A stretch of DNA of 64,000 nucleotides from Solimonas flava DSM 18980. GTDB taxonomy: Bacteria > Pseudomonadota > Gammaproteobacteria > Nevskiales > Nevskiaceae. Both the position numbers and the translations under genes were made by a program. This document shows, piece after piece, positions 8,017-15,522 of this stretch (the stretch's first letter is position 1; every line of letters starts with the position of its first letter). The notes under the pieces were generated by a model. The model saw only the letters and a list, made by a program, of their open reading frames with translations. It was not told the origin of the DNA and made no database searches. The DNA is taken from the NCBI RefSeq assembly GCF_000426685.1, contig NZ_AUFV01000003.1, positions 434,001-498,000 of the forward strand. Reading direction: 5' to 3'.

Positions 8017-9321
8017 ATGCCGCTGCGCCGCTCCGTCGCCGTCCTGATCCTGTGCCCGCTGCTTGCCCATTGCGGCTCCGGCGGCGATGCCGCGCCGGAA
8101 GCCGGGCCGCCGGCGGCCGGCGTCTTCGAAGGCGGCACCGGCGCCGGCGCCGCGCCGATCGCGGGCCTGCAATACCGCTCCGCCGATGTTGTCGGCACGA
8201 CCGATGCCGAAGGCCGCTTCGAATACCGGCCGGGCCGGCCGCTGCGCCTGTCGATCGGCGACGTGCGGCTCGGCGAAAGCGACGGCGGCGCCGTCGTCAC
8301 GCCGTACGCGCTGGCCGGCGGCTGTGCGTACCCGCCGCCGCTGCGCCGCCTCGCGCGCTTCCTCTACAGCCTCGATACCGACGGCGACGCCGGCAACGGC
8401 CTGCAACTGCCGGATGTTGCGGCCGTCGCCGAGCCGCTGCCGATCGCCGCGCTGTCCGACGCCGACCTGGAGGCGCGCGTCCGCGCCTGGCGCGGTACCG
8501 CCGACGGGCTGACCGACGAGCGCAGCGCGGTCGACGCCTTCGTCGCGGCGCTCGACGGCGAAGCCTGGACGCAGGACAGCATGGCCTACTTCGGCGTGCA
8601 GACGCTGCTGCGCTCGCAGGGCCTGGCGCACGACGGCCAGAGCTGGTTCTTCTCGTGGCGTTACGGGCTGCAGCGCACCGACGCGCAATACCGCGCCGAG
8701 GCCGGCGACCTGTCGGCGATCCCGTCCGCGCTGCGCGATCAGGGCAGCAATCACATCGGCGACGTCGACGTGCTCGACGGCACGCTCTACGTGCCGATCG
8801 AGGACGACGCCTACGCCCATCCGCTGATCGCGCTGTACGACGCGCAGACGCTGGCCTATCGCGGCCAGGCCCATGCGCTGGCACCGCATCAGGCGCACGT
8901 CGCATGGGTCGCGCTCGATGCCGCGCGGCGCGTCGCCTACAGCGGCGACTGGTCGCAGATGGACCGGCTCAACGTCTACGATCTCGATCATGAATTCACT
9001 TGGCTGCGCGCGCTGCCGCTGGGCGCGACGCTCGATCGCATCCAGGGCGGCGAGGTCTACGAAGGCGCGCTCTACCTGACGCGCGACGACGCTGCCAAGA
9101 CCGTCTACAAGATCAATCTCGACACCGGCACGGCGCTGCCGCTGTTCACGCTCGTGCCCGACGCCTCCGGCGCGCTCGGCGAGATGGAAGGCGTGGCGAT
9201 GCGCCGGCTCGACGACGGCACGGCGATGCACACGATCGACCTCAAGGCCAGCTACCTCGGCGCCAACTTCCGCCACTTCCGCCGCACGCAGCCGCCGAAC
9301 CGGCAGCGCTGGTGCAGCTGA
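8017..9321 (+). CDS. Lipoprotein, unknown, with repeat-like beta domain (434 aa)
   Basis: The ATG at 8017 gives a lipoprotein signal (MPLRRSVAVLILCPLLAHCG, Cys at residue 19). Next is a stretch of the type 'GLQYRS...GTTDAEGRFEYRPG' (about residues 50-75) that often starts surface or exported proteins of proteobacteria. The C-terminal half (from about 235) shows repeated beta-strand patterns such as HIGDVDVLDGTLYVPIEDD and GGEVYEGALYLTRDD, resembling beta-propeller blades. No enzyme motif is recognised. The frame runs open upstream to 6835, but that part is antisense to two other genes. The downstream arsC-like gene starts 55 bases later. Confidence 0.72.
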   Translation: MPLRRSVAVLILCPLLAHCGSGGDAAPEAGPPAAGVFEGGTGAGAAPIAGLQYRSADVVGTTDAEGRFEYRPGRPLRLSIGDVRLGESDGGAVVTPYALAGGCAYPPPLRRLARFLYSLDTDGDAGNGLQLPDVAAVAEPLPIAALSDADLEARVRAWRGTADGLTDERSAVDAFVAALDGEAWTQDSMAYFGVQTLLRSQGLAHDGQSWFFSWRYGLQRTDAQYRAEAGDLSAIPSALRDQGSNHIGDVDVLDGTLYVPIEDDAYAHPLIALYDAQTLAYRGQAHALAPHQAHVAWVALDAARRVAYSGDWSQMDRLNVYDLDHEFTWLRALPLGATLDRIQGGEVYEGALYLTRDDAAKTVYKINLDTGTALPLFTLVPDASGALGEMEGVAMRRLDDGTAMHTIDLKASYLGANFRHFRRTQPPNRQRWCS

Positions 9322-9376
9322 AGCGAGCCGCCGGCCGATGCTATGGTGCGGGGCCGATCCGCAACGACCGCCGCCG

Positions 9377-9727
9377 ATGAAAGACTGCATCCTGCACAAC
9401 CCGCGCTGCTCGAAGAGCCGCGAAACGCTCCAGCTGCTGCAGGCGCACGGCGTCGAGCTGCCGGTCGTCGAATACCTGCAGCAGCCGCTGGCGAAGGCCG
9501 AGCTGCGCGAGCTGTGCCGGCGGCTCGGCGTCAGGCCGCTCGACATCGTGCGCACCAAGGAAGAACTGTTCGCCGAACTCGGACTGGCCAGGGACAACGG
9601 CTACAGCGACGAGCAATGGCTCGACGTGCTGGCGAGCCATCCGAAACTGATGGAGCGGCCGATCGTCGTCTACCGCGGCCGCGCCGCGATCGGGCGGCCG
9701 CCGGAGAACGTGCTCAAGCTGCTTTGA
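9377..9727 (+). CDS. arsC: ArsC-family arsenate reductase (glutaredoxin type)
   Basis: A 116-residue protein with the ArsC/Spx thioredoxin-like fold. The catalytic Cys11 lies in HNPRCSKSRETL, and the three arginines that hold arsenate in the glutaredoxin-dependent enzyme are present (Arg59 in IVRTKEE, Arg94 in MERPIVV, Arg107 in IGRPPENV). It is expected to reduce arsenate to arsenite with glutathione and glutaredoxin. No arsB or arsR lies nearby, so a stand-alone housekeeping member (as with YffB-like relatives) is possible, though the full arginine set favours real arsenate reductase. Its 3' end overlaps the convergent gene at 9714 by 14 bases. Confidence 0.85.
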   Translation: MKDCILHNPRCSKSRETLQLLQAHGVELPVVEYLQQPLAKAELRELCRRLGVRPLDIVRTKEELFAELGLARDNGYSDEQWLDVLASHPKLMERPIVVYRGRAAIGRPPENVLKLL

Positions 9728-10202
9728 CCCGCCGCGCGAGCTGCCGCAGTGCCGGGCGCAGCGTCAGGTACAGCAGCGCGGCGGCGAACGGCGCGAGCAG
9801 CGCCCAGACGCAGATGCCGTAGAGCGCGACGCGGCCGTAGTCGACGACGAACTGCAGCGGGTCGGTCTGGAAGCGGGCGAGCAGTTCGCCGACCGAGAAG
9901 ATCGGCACGTGCGCCTGCCCGAACAGCGTCTCGCCGGCGCGGTAGAACGGCAGCAGCAAGGCCACGTGCAGCGGCGTCAGCAGGTAGTTCGCGAGCTGCA
10001 TTACCGGCTGGTTGAGGCGCAGCCAGATCGCCGCGAGCGCGCACAGGAAGGTGGTCGCGCCGAGGATCGGAAAGACGCCGAGCACGGTCGCCAGCGCCAG
10101 CGTCAGCGCGATCCGGTCCGGCGTGATGCCCTGGCGCAGCTGCGCGACGACCGGGTCGACGAGGCGGCGCTGCCAGATCGAGCGATGGGCGGCGCCGCTC
10201 AT
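9714..10202 (-). CDS. DUF2062 membrane protein
   Basis: A 162-residue protein of the DUF2062 family: an N-terminal amphipathic part (RRLVDPVVAQLRQGITPDRIALTLALATVLGVFPILGATT), then three to four membrane segments and the family's LNQPVMQLANYLLTPLHVALLLPFYRAGE motif (about 75-105). Function is unknown. It is the last gene of a minus-strand operon. Its ATG overlaps the stop of the gene before it (ATGA), so translation is coupled. Confidence 0.85.
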   Translation of the reverse strand: MSGAAHRSIWQRRLVDPVVAQLRQGITPDRIALTLALATVLGVFPILGATTFLCALAAIWLRLNQPVMQLANYLLTPLHVALLLPFYRAGETLFGQAHVPIFSVGELLARFQTDPLQFVVDYGRVALYGICVWALLAPFAAALLYLTLRPALRQLARRVKAA

Positions 10203-10534
10203 CGCGCGCGCCGCAGCAGCAGATCGTCGACGCCGGCGCCGCGCGGCAGCCGCCACAGCTGGATCAGCACGTAGCCCGCCATGGCGATGTTGCCGAGCGC
10301 GAAGATCGCGACCAGCCACAAGGCGCGCGCCGGGTACGAGCGCTCCTTGTACGTGACCCACAGCCAGAACGTGAAGAAGGCGAGATAGGTGTCGACCAGC
10401 GTGGCGACGAACCACGGGTGGCCGACCACCGCGCGCGGCGTCTGCCAGAGCGGCACCTGCAGGCTCGCCCAGCCGGTCGCGGCGACGATCGCCAGCAGGA
10501 TCAGCGTGAAGATCAGTTTGAGGGTGCCCGTCAT
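10199..10534 (-). CDS. DUF1475-like small membrane protein
   Basis: A 111-residue protein with three membrane segments (about residues 5-25, 42-62 and 68-92) containing WFVATLVDTYLAFFTFWLWVTYKE, which fits the DUF1475 family. It lies between the cyclopropane synthase-like gene and the DUF2062 gene with ATGA overlaps at both ends (10531-10534 and 10199-10202). That position suggests a membrane-bound accessory role in the same lipid-modifying pathway, but the function is not known. Confidence 0.75.
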   Translation of the reverse strand: MTGTLKLIFTLILLAIVAATGWASLQVPLWQTPRAVVGHPWFVATLVDTYLAFFTFWLWVTYKERSYPARALWLVAIFALGNIAMAGYVLIQLWRLPRGAGVDDLLLRRAR

Positions 10535-11889
10535 CCGCGCCTCCGTCGCCCGGTGCGTGCATCGTAGACGCGAACCATTGCCTGGTCGCGGCGCAGCGTG
10601 ATCTGCATCAGGTCGATGCTGCCGACGCGAAAGCCGCATTCGCAATACGCCAGGTAGTAGCGCCACAGGCGCAGGAAGCGCTCGTCGAAGCGGGCGGCGA
10701 TCGCCTCGCGCTGCGCGAGCACGTTGCGGTGCCAGAAGGCCAGCGTGTCGGCGTAGTCGAGACCGAAGAAACGCGCGTCCTCGGGCTTGAGGCCGGCGCC
10801 GAGCGCGAGGTCCTGGAAGCGTCCGGGCGGGCACAGCATGCCGCCGGGGAAGATGTACTTCTGGATGAAATCGCGCTTGCGCCGGTAAGCCTCGAAGATC
10901 GTCGGGCTGATGGTGATGCCCTGCAGCGCGGCGATGCCGCCGGGCTTGAGCGCGCGGTGGATGGCCGCGAAGTACGCCGGCCACCAGGCTTCGCCGACCG
11001 CCTCGTACATTTCGATCGAGACGACGCGGTCGTAGGTCTCGCGCAGGTCGCGGTAGTCGCGCAGTTCGAAGCGCACGCGCCCGGCGACGCCGGCAGCGGC
11101 GGCGCGCGCCTGCGCGTCGGCGAGCTGCTCGGCCGACAGCGTGATCGAGGTGACGCGGCAGCCGTACTGCTGCGCCGCATGGATCGCGAAGCCGCCCCAG
11201 CCGGAGCCGATCTCGAGCAGATGGTGCTCCGGCTGCAGCTGCAGGCGTTCGGCCATCGCTCGGAACTTGGCGCGCTGCGCGCGCGCCAGCGTGCTGCCGT
11301 CGTCGTTCTCGTCGGCGGCTCGCGTCGCCGATCCTTCGCGGCGCGGGAACAGCGCCGACGAGTACGCCATGGTCTCGTCGAGCCAGAGCCGGTAGAAGTC
11401 GTTGCCGAGGTCGTAGTGGTGGGCGATGTTGGCGCGCGCCTGGCGGCGCGTGTTGGCGCGCAGGCGGTGGCCGAGCCAGCCGGACAGCCGGCCGAGCGGA
11501 TTCTTCTCGTACGGGCCGCGGTAGTGCGGCTCGTTGCGGTACAGCACCATCAGCAAGGCCGTGAGGTCGGGCGAATCCCAGTGGCCCGCCATGTAGGCTT
11601 CGCCGAAGCCGACTTCGCCGCCGCGCAGCACCTGAGCGACCAGCGCCGCCGAGCGCACCTGCAGCACGCCGTGCGGTCCCGGCTCGCGGCCGCGCAGGTG
11701 GCGCGTCTCGCCGTTCGGCAGCGTCACGTCGAGGCTGCCGACGCGCAGGCCGCCGAGCATGTAGAGCATCGCGCGCAGGCGCAGGCCGATGCCGCCGGGG
11801 CGCAGCGCCGCGGGCAGCGGCGGCGAGAAGGCGTCGGGCGGCAGCGGGGTGTCGAGGCCGGCACGCGCCTGCAGTTCGGATTCGCTCAT
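10531..11889 (-). CDS. cfa: Cyclopropane-fatty-acyl-phospholipid synthase family methyltransferase
   Basis: A 452-residue class I SAM-dependent methyltransferase. The family block HYDLGNDFYRLWLDETMAYS lies at about 158-177, the SAM-binding motif LEIGSGWGG at about 225-233, and the C-terminal ECGFRVGSIDLMQ near residue 430. The enzyme transfers a methylene or methyl group from S-adenosylmethionine to the double bond of unsaturated acyl chains of membrane phospholipids. The ATG at 11889 is preceded by GGAG at 7 bases. With the FAD oxidoreductase and DUF1365 genes upstream it forms a conserved set. In alphaproteobacteria similar sets act in methylated or furan fatty acid synthesis, so the product need not be a cyclopropane. 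Confidence 0.9.
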   Translation of the reverse strand: MSESELQARAGLDTPLPPDAFSPPLPAALRPGGIGLRLRAMLYMLGGLRVGSLDVTLPNGETRHLRGREPGPHGVLQVRSAALVAQVLRGGEVGFGEAYMAGHWDSPDLTALLMVLYRNEPHYRGPYEKNPLGRLSGWLGHRLRANTRRQARANIAHHYDLGNDFYRLWLDETMAYSSALFPRREGSATRAADENDDGSTLARAQRAKFRAMAERLQLQPEHHLLEIGSGWGGFAIHAAQQYGCRVTSITLSAEQLADAQARAAAAGVAGRVRFELRDYRDLRETYDRVVSIEMYEAVGEAWWPAYFAAIHRALKPGGIAALQGITISPTIFEAYRRKRDFIQKYIFPGGMLCPPGRFQDLALGAGLKPEDARFFGLDYADTLAFWHRNVLAQREAIAARFDERFLRLWRYYLAYCECGFRVGSIDLMQITLRRDQAMVRVYDARTGRRRRG

Positions 11890-11938
11890 CTTGGGGCTCC
11901 GTCTGGAAAAGGTCTTCGGCGTAGGGATGTCGGGTCGT

Positions 11939-12712
11939 TCAGCGGATGCCGGGCGGCGACGGCCGGGCATGGACGCGGGCACCGCGCAGCCACAGTTTCA
12001 GGGCCTGCCAGTGGATCGCGCCGAGCACCTTCAGGGCCAGCCACGGCAGGCGCGCGACTGCGCGCACGATCGTCGCGTCGCGCAGCGGCACGCGGCTGCC
12101 GGTGATCGTCGCGTCGAGCCGCGGCTGCGCGCCGTGTTCGAGGGCGATGTGCACGCGCAGGCGGGCGCCGGGTTCGTCGAGCGCGAAGCGGTAGCGGCCG
12201 GCCAGATCGAAGAACGGCGAGACGTGGAAGCCCTTGTCCTGCGCCGGCATCTCGCCGTACGGCAGCGGCGCGCCGCCGCGCGCGAGCAGGTAGCTGTGCC
12301 GCTCGCCGAAGGTATTGCGCACTTCGGCGATCACGGCCCGCAGCGAGCCGTCGGCGTGCTCGCAGTACCACAGGCTCAGCGGATTGAAGGCGTGGCCGAG
12401 CACGCGCGGAAAGGCGAGCAGGCGGATGCGGCCGCCGTCGAGGGCGATGCCGTGGCGCTGCAGCAGCGTCTCGGCCCAGGCGCGCAGGCCGCGCCCGTCG
12501 CCGTGGTCGGCGTCGTGCAGCGACAGCAGATTGAAGCGATTGTGCGAGAAGCCGCGCAGGCGGCCGGCCAGCTCGTCGACGCGATCGACGTCGACAAACA
12601 GATAGAACACGCGGTAGACGAAGCGGTAGAACGGCGCGACGCGGCGCCGGTGCATGACGCGCGCTTCGTACAGGCAGCCGGCTTCGCCGCGCGGCGTCAC
12701 AGGCGCGCCCAT
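11939..12712 (-). CDS. DUF1365 protein
   Basis: A 257-residue protein of the DUF1365 family, recognised by GCLYEARVMHRRRVAPFYRFVYRVFYLFVDVD near the start, then FNLLSLHDADHGDG, FPRVLGHAFNPLSLWYCE and PAQDKGFHVSPFF. The family has no proven reaction but almost always lies between an FAD-dependent amine-oxidase-like gene and a cyclopropane synthase-like gene, as here. It starts inside the end of the oxidoreductase gene (16-base overlap), showing translational coupling, and is followed 49 bases later by cfa. Confidence 0.9.
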   Translation of the reverse strand: MGAPVTPRGEAGCLYEARVMHRRRVAPFYRFVYRVFYLFVDVDRVDELAGRLRGFSHNRFNLLSLHDADHGDGRGLRAWAETLLQRHGIALDGGRIRLLAFPRVLGHAFNPLSLWYCEHADGSLRAVIAEVRNTFGERHSYLLARGGAPLPYGEMPAQDKGFHVSPFFDLAGRYRFALDEPGARLRVHIALEHGAQPRLDATITGSRVPLRDATIVRAVARLPWLALKVLGAIHWQALKLWLRGARVHARPSPPGIR

Positions 12713-13971
12713 CGCGGCAGGCAGGCGGCATCGAGGCCCTGCACGGCGCGCAGTCCGGATTTCAGGCCGTCCTCGTGAAAGCCGTAACCCGTCCAGGCGC
12801 CCGCCCACCAGATGCCGCGGCGGCCCTGGATCTGCGGCAGGCGCTGCTGGGCGCGGATCGTCTGCGGCCGGTACTGCGGGTGCGCGTAGTGCGTCCGGTA
12901 CAGCACCGTGCCGGCGCGCGGCGGCCGCGGCGGGTTGAGCGTGACGATGTACGGCGTCGCCTCGGTGAGCCGCTGCAGCGGATTCATCCAGTAGCTGACG
13001 CCGATCGGCGCGTCGTCGAGCGCGTCGTGCGCGAGCAGCGCGTTCCAGCTCGACCAGGCCCAGCGCCGGCGCGGCATCAGGCCGGTGTCGGTGTGCAGAT
13101 AGGCGACGTTGTCGGCATACGGCACGTCGCCGAGCACGGCGCGCTCGGCGGCGTCGGCGTCGGCCAGCAGGCGCAGCGCCTGATCGCTGTGCGTGGCGCA
13201 GACCACGGCGTCGTAGCGGGTCTCGCGGTCTTCGCTGCGCACCCAGACGCCGCCGTCGCCGCGGCGCAGCGCCGTCACCGGCAGGCCGCTGCGCAGCTCG
13301 CCGGCGAAGCCGCGCAACAGCGCGTCGACGTAGCGGCGCGAGCCGCCGGCCACGGTCTGCCACTGCGGCCGCCGGTAGACGTTGAGCAGGCCGTGCGCGT
13401 CGAAGAAGCGCGCGAAAGCGGGCAGCGGAAAGGCCATCGTGCCGGCCGTCGACGTGCTCCAGATCGGGCCGGCCATCGCCGCCACGTAGCGCACGCGCAG
13501 GCTCATCGGATAGCGGCCGCGCTCCAGGAACTCGCCGAGCGTGATGTCGGGCAGCGTGTCCGCGGCGAGGCGTCGCTTGATCTCGGCATTGAAGCGCGCG
13601 ATCGCCGCCAGCATGCGCCAGTGCTCGGCCGAGACGAGCAGCGAGGGCTGCGCGAAGACCTTCAGCAGGTTCTCGTCGCCGGCCCATTCGACGCGGCCGC
13701 CGGCGACCGAGACGCCGAGCGACATGTCGGTGTCCCGGCGGGCGACGCCGAGCGCGTCGAGCAGGCCGTAGAAGTTCGGGTAGTTGACCGGATTGCAGAC
13801 GATGAAGCCGGTGTCGATCGCCAGCGGTCCGCGCGGCGTGTCGACCGTCACCGTGTTGCTGTGGCCGCCCGCACGCGCGTCCTGCTCGTAGAGCACGACG
13901 TCGTGCCGGTGCGCGAGGCACCAGGCGGCCGAGAGTCCGGAAATGCCCGAGCCGATGACGGCGATCTTCAT
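12697..13971 (-). CDS. FAD-dependent oxidoreductase (amine oxidase-like) of the cfa operon
   Basis: A 424-residue flavoprotein with an N-terminal dinucleotide-binding fold (MKIAVIGSGISGLSAAWCLA, glycines at about 7-12; the ribose-binding acidic residue in VVLYEQDARAGGHS). The FAD-contacting C-terminal motif is GIWWAGAWTGYGFHEDGLKSGLRA. It belongs to the NAD(P)-binding/amine-oxidase family that accompanies DUF1365 and cyclopropane synthase genes. By analogy it may oxidise or desaturate acyl chains before or after methylation. It is the first gene of the operon running down to 9714. The 215 bases upstream hold the operon promoter and the terminator of the next gene. Confidence 0.88.
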   Translation of the reverse strand: MKIAVIGSGISGLSAAWCLAHRHDVVLYEQDARAGGHSNTVTVDTPRGPLAIDTGFIVCNPVNYPNFYGLLDALGVARRDTDMSLGVSVAGGRVEWAGDENLLKVFAQPSLLVSAEHWRMLAAIARFNAEIKRRLAADTLPDITLGEFLERGRYPMSLRVRYVAAMAGPIWSTSTAGTMAFPLPAFARFFDAHGLLNVYRRPQWQTVAGGSRRYVDALLRGFAGELRSGLPVTALRRGDGGVWVRSEDRETRYDAVVCATHSDQALRLLADADAAERAVLGDVPYADNVAYLHTDTGLMPRRRWAWSSWNALLAHDALDDAPIGVSYWMNPLQRLTEATPYIVTLNPPRPPRAGTVLYRTHYAHPQYRPQTIRAQQRLPQIQGRRGIWWAGAWTGYGFHEDGLKSGLRAVQGLDAACLPRWARL

Positions 13972-14124
13972 GGAGGAACCACCTGCCCCTGCGATGACCT
14001 GTGCCGGCCAATACGCGCCGCGCCGGCGTATGGATGCAGGTCGCCGCTCCGGCGGGCGAAACGGCGGGCGAAACGGCGGGGGAGGACGGTGCGGCGGACG
14101 CAGTGCGCGGGCGGCGCAGACGCG

Positions 14125-14149
14125 AAAACGGCCGCATGAAGCGGCCGTC
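14125..14149 (-). terminator. Intrinsic terminator of the TesA-like gene
   Basis: GACGGCCGC and GCGGCCGT form an 8-bp stem with a 5-base loop, followed on the minus strand by TTTT. It lies 38 bases beyond the stop codon of the esterase gene that ends at 14187. Confidence 0.75.
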
Positions 14150-14186
14150 AGCGCGCCGTCGGGGCGCGGACCCGATGAACCGGGGT

Positions 14187-14849
14187 TTAGCGCGCCAGCG
14201 GCTCCAGTGCCGGCCAGACGGTGTCGAGCAGCCGGTCCTGCACGGCGGCGGTCGGATGGATGCCGTCGTCCTGGAACGCGGACGGATCGGCGGCGATCGG
14301 CGCGAGCAGGAACGGCACCAGCGTCGCACGCTGCGCTTTGGCGACGAGGCCGAAGCTGGCGGTGAACTGCGCCACGTAATCTGGCCCGTAGTTGCTCGGC
14401 AGCAGCATCTCGAACACGGCGGCGCGCGCACCGGCCTGGCGCGACAGGCCGACCAGCTGCGTGAGGTTGTCGCGCAGCCTGGCGATCGGCAGCGCGCGCA
14501 GGCCGTCGTTGCCGCCGAGTTCGATCAGCACCACCTTCGGCCGGTGCCGGGCGAGCAGCGCCGGCAGCCGCGCCAGACCGCCGGCCGTGGTCTCGCCGCT
14601 GACGCTGGCATTGACGACCCGCGCGTTATAGCCTCGGTCGCGCAGGCGCTGCTGCAGCAGCGCGACCCAGCCGCGCGACTGCGGGATACCGTAGGCCGCG
14701 CTGATGCTGTCGCCCAGGACCAGCCAGACCGGCGCGTCGCCGCCGGCGGGCGCGTTCGCGGCGGCTGCCGCGTCGGCCGCGGCCGCGAAGGGCACGGCGC
14801 ACAGCAGCAGGCAGCCGATCAGGACTTGCGTGGAGAAACGTTTCAGCAT
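14187..14849 (-). CDS. tesA: TesA-like arylesterase / lysophospholipase (SGNH hydrolase)
   Basis: A 220-residue periplasmic esterase. It has a signal peptide (MLKRFSTQVLIGCLLLCAVPFAAAA) and then the SGNH blocks: GDSIS with catalytic Ser48, GGND (Asn114), and DGIHP with Asp195 and His198. Such enzymes hydrolyse acyl esters, thioesters and lysophospholipids. Divergent pairing with the ybbA/ybbP ABC genes is the classical arrangement. The start codon shares bases with the start codon of ybbA on the opposite strand (CATG at 14847-14850), leaving no intergenic space. Confidence 0.92.
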   Translation of the reverse strand: MLKRFSTQVLIGCLLLCAVPFAAAADAAAAANAPAGGDAPVWLVLGDSISAAYGIPQSRGWVALLQQRLRDRGYNARVVNASVSGETTAGGLARLPALLARHRPKVVLIELGGNDGLRALPIARLRDNLTQLVGLSRQAGARAAVFEMLLPSNYGPDYVAQFTASFGLVAKAQRATLVPFLLAPIAADPSAFQDDGIHPTAAVQDRLLDTVWPALEPLAR

Positions 14850-15522
14850 GGCTTCGAACATTGCCGTTCGCGCAACAGGAGTGGTCAAGCAGGTTAGCAG
14901 CGGCGGCCAGCCGCTGACGATCCTCGATGGCGTCGAGCTGACGATCGCCGCCGGCGAATCGCTGGCGATCGTCGGCAGCAGCGGCTCCGGCAAGACCACG
15001 CTGCTGTCGCTGCTCGCCGGTCTCGACCTGCCGACGCGCGGCGAGATCGAGCTGGCCGGCACTTCGCTGACCGGGCTCGACGAGGACGCCCGCGCGCAGC
15101 TGCGTGCCGGCCGCGTCGGCTTCGTGTTCCAGTCGTTCCAGCTGCTGGCCGGCTTCACCGCGCTCGAGAACGTCATGCTGCCGGCCGAACTTGCTGGCCT
15201 CGATGATCCGCAGGCGCGGGCGCGCGCCGCACTCGATCGCGTCGGCCTCGCCGCGCGGCTCGATCACTATCCGCAGCAGCTGTCGGGCGGCGAGCAGCAG
15301 CGCGTGGCGCTGGCGCGCGCGTTCTGCGGCGAGCCGCAGATCCTGTTCGCCGACGAGCCGACCGGCAATCTCGACACCGCGACCGGCGCGCGCGTCATCG
15401 AACTGCTGTTCGAGCTGAATCGCGCGCAGGGCACGACGCTGGTGCTGGTCACGCACGACCTCCAGCTCGCCGCGCGCTGCGCGCGCCGCGTGACGCTGGC
15501 CGGCGGACGGCTGCAGACATGA
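14848..15522 (+). CDS. ybbA: ABC transporter ATP-binding protein YbbA
   Basis: A 224-residue ATPase of the LolD/MacB type: Walker A GSSGSGKT (43-50), signature LSGGEQQRV (from 145), Walker B ILFADE (165-170), followed by PTGNLD and the H-loop VTHD. With the permease downstream it forms the YbbAP system, thought to extract or move molecules at the inner membrane by a MacB-like mechechanotransmission action. The ATG at 14848 is used because nothing further upstream is compatible with the divergent tesA gene. GGAG lies 12 bases before it, a little far. The stop overlaps the permease start (ATGA). Confidence 0.92.
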   Translation: MASNIAVRATGVVKQVSSGGQPLTILDGVELTIAAGESLAIVGSSGSGKTTLLSLLAGLDLPTRGEIELAGTSLTGLDEDARAQLRAGRVGFVFQSFQLLAGFTALENVMLPAELAGLDDPQARARAALDRVGLAARLDHYPQQLSGGEQQRVALARAFCGEPQILFADEPTGNLDTATGARVIELLFELNRAQGTTLVLVTHDLQLAARCARRVTLAGGRLQT

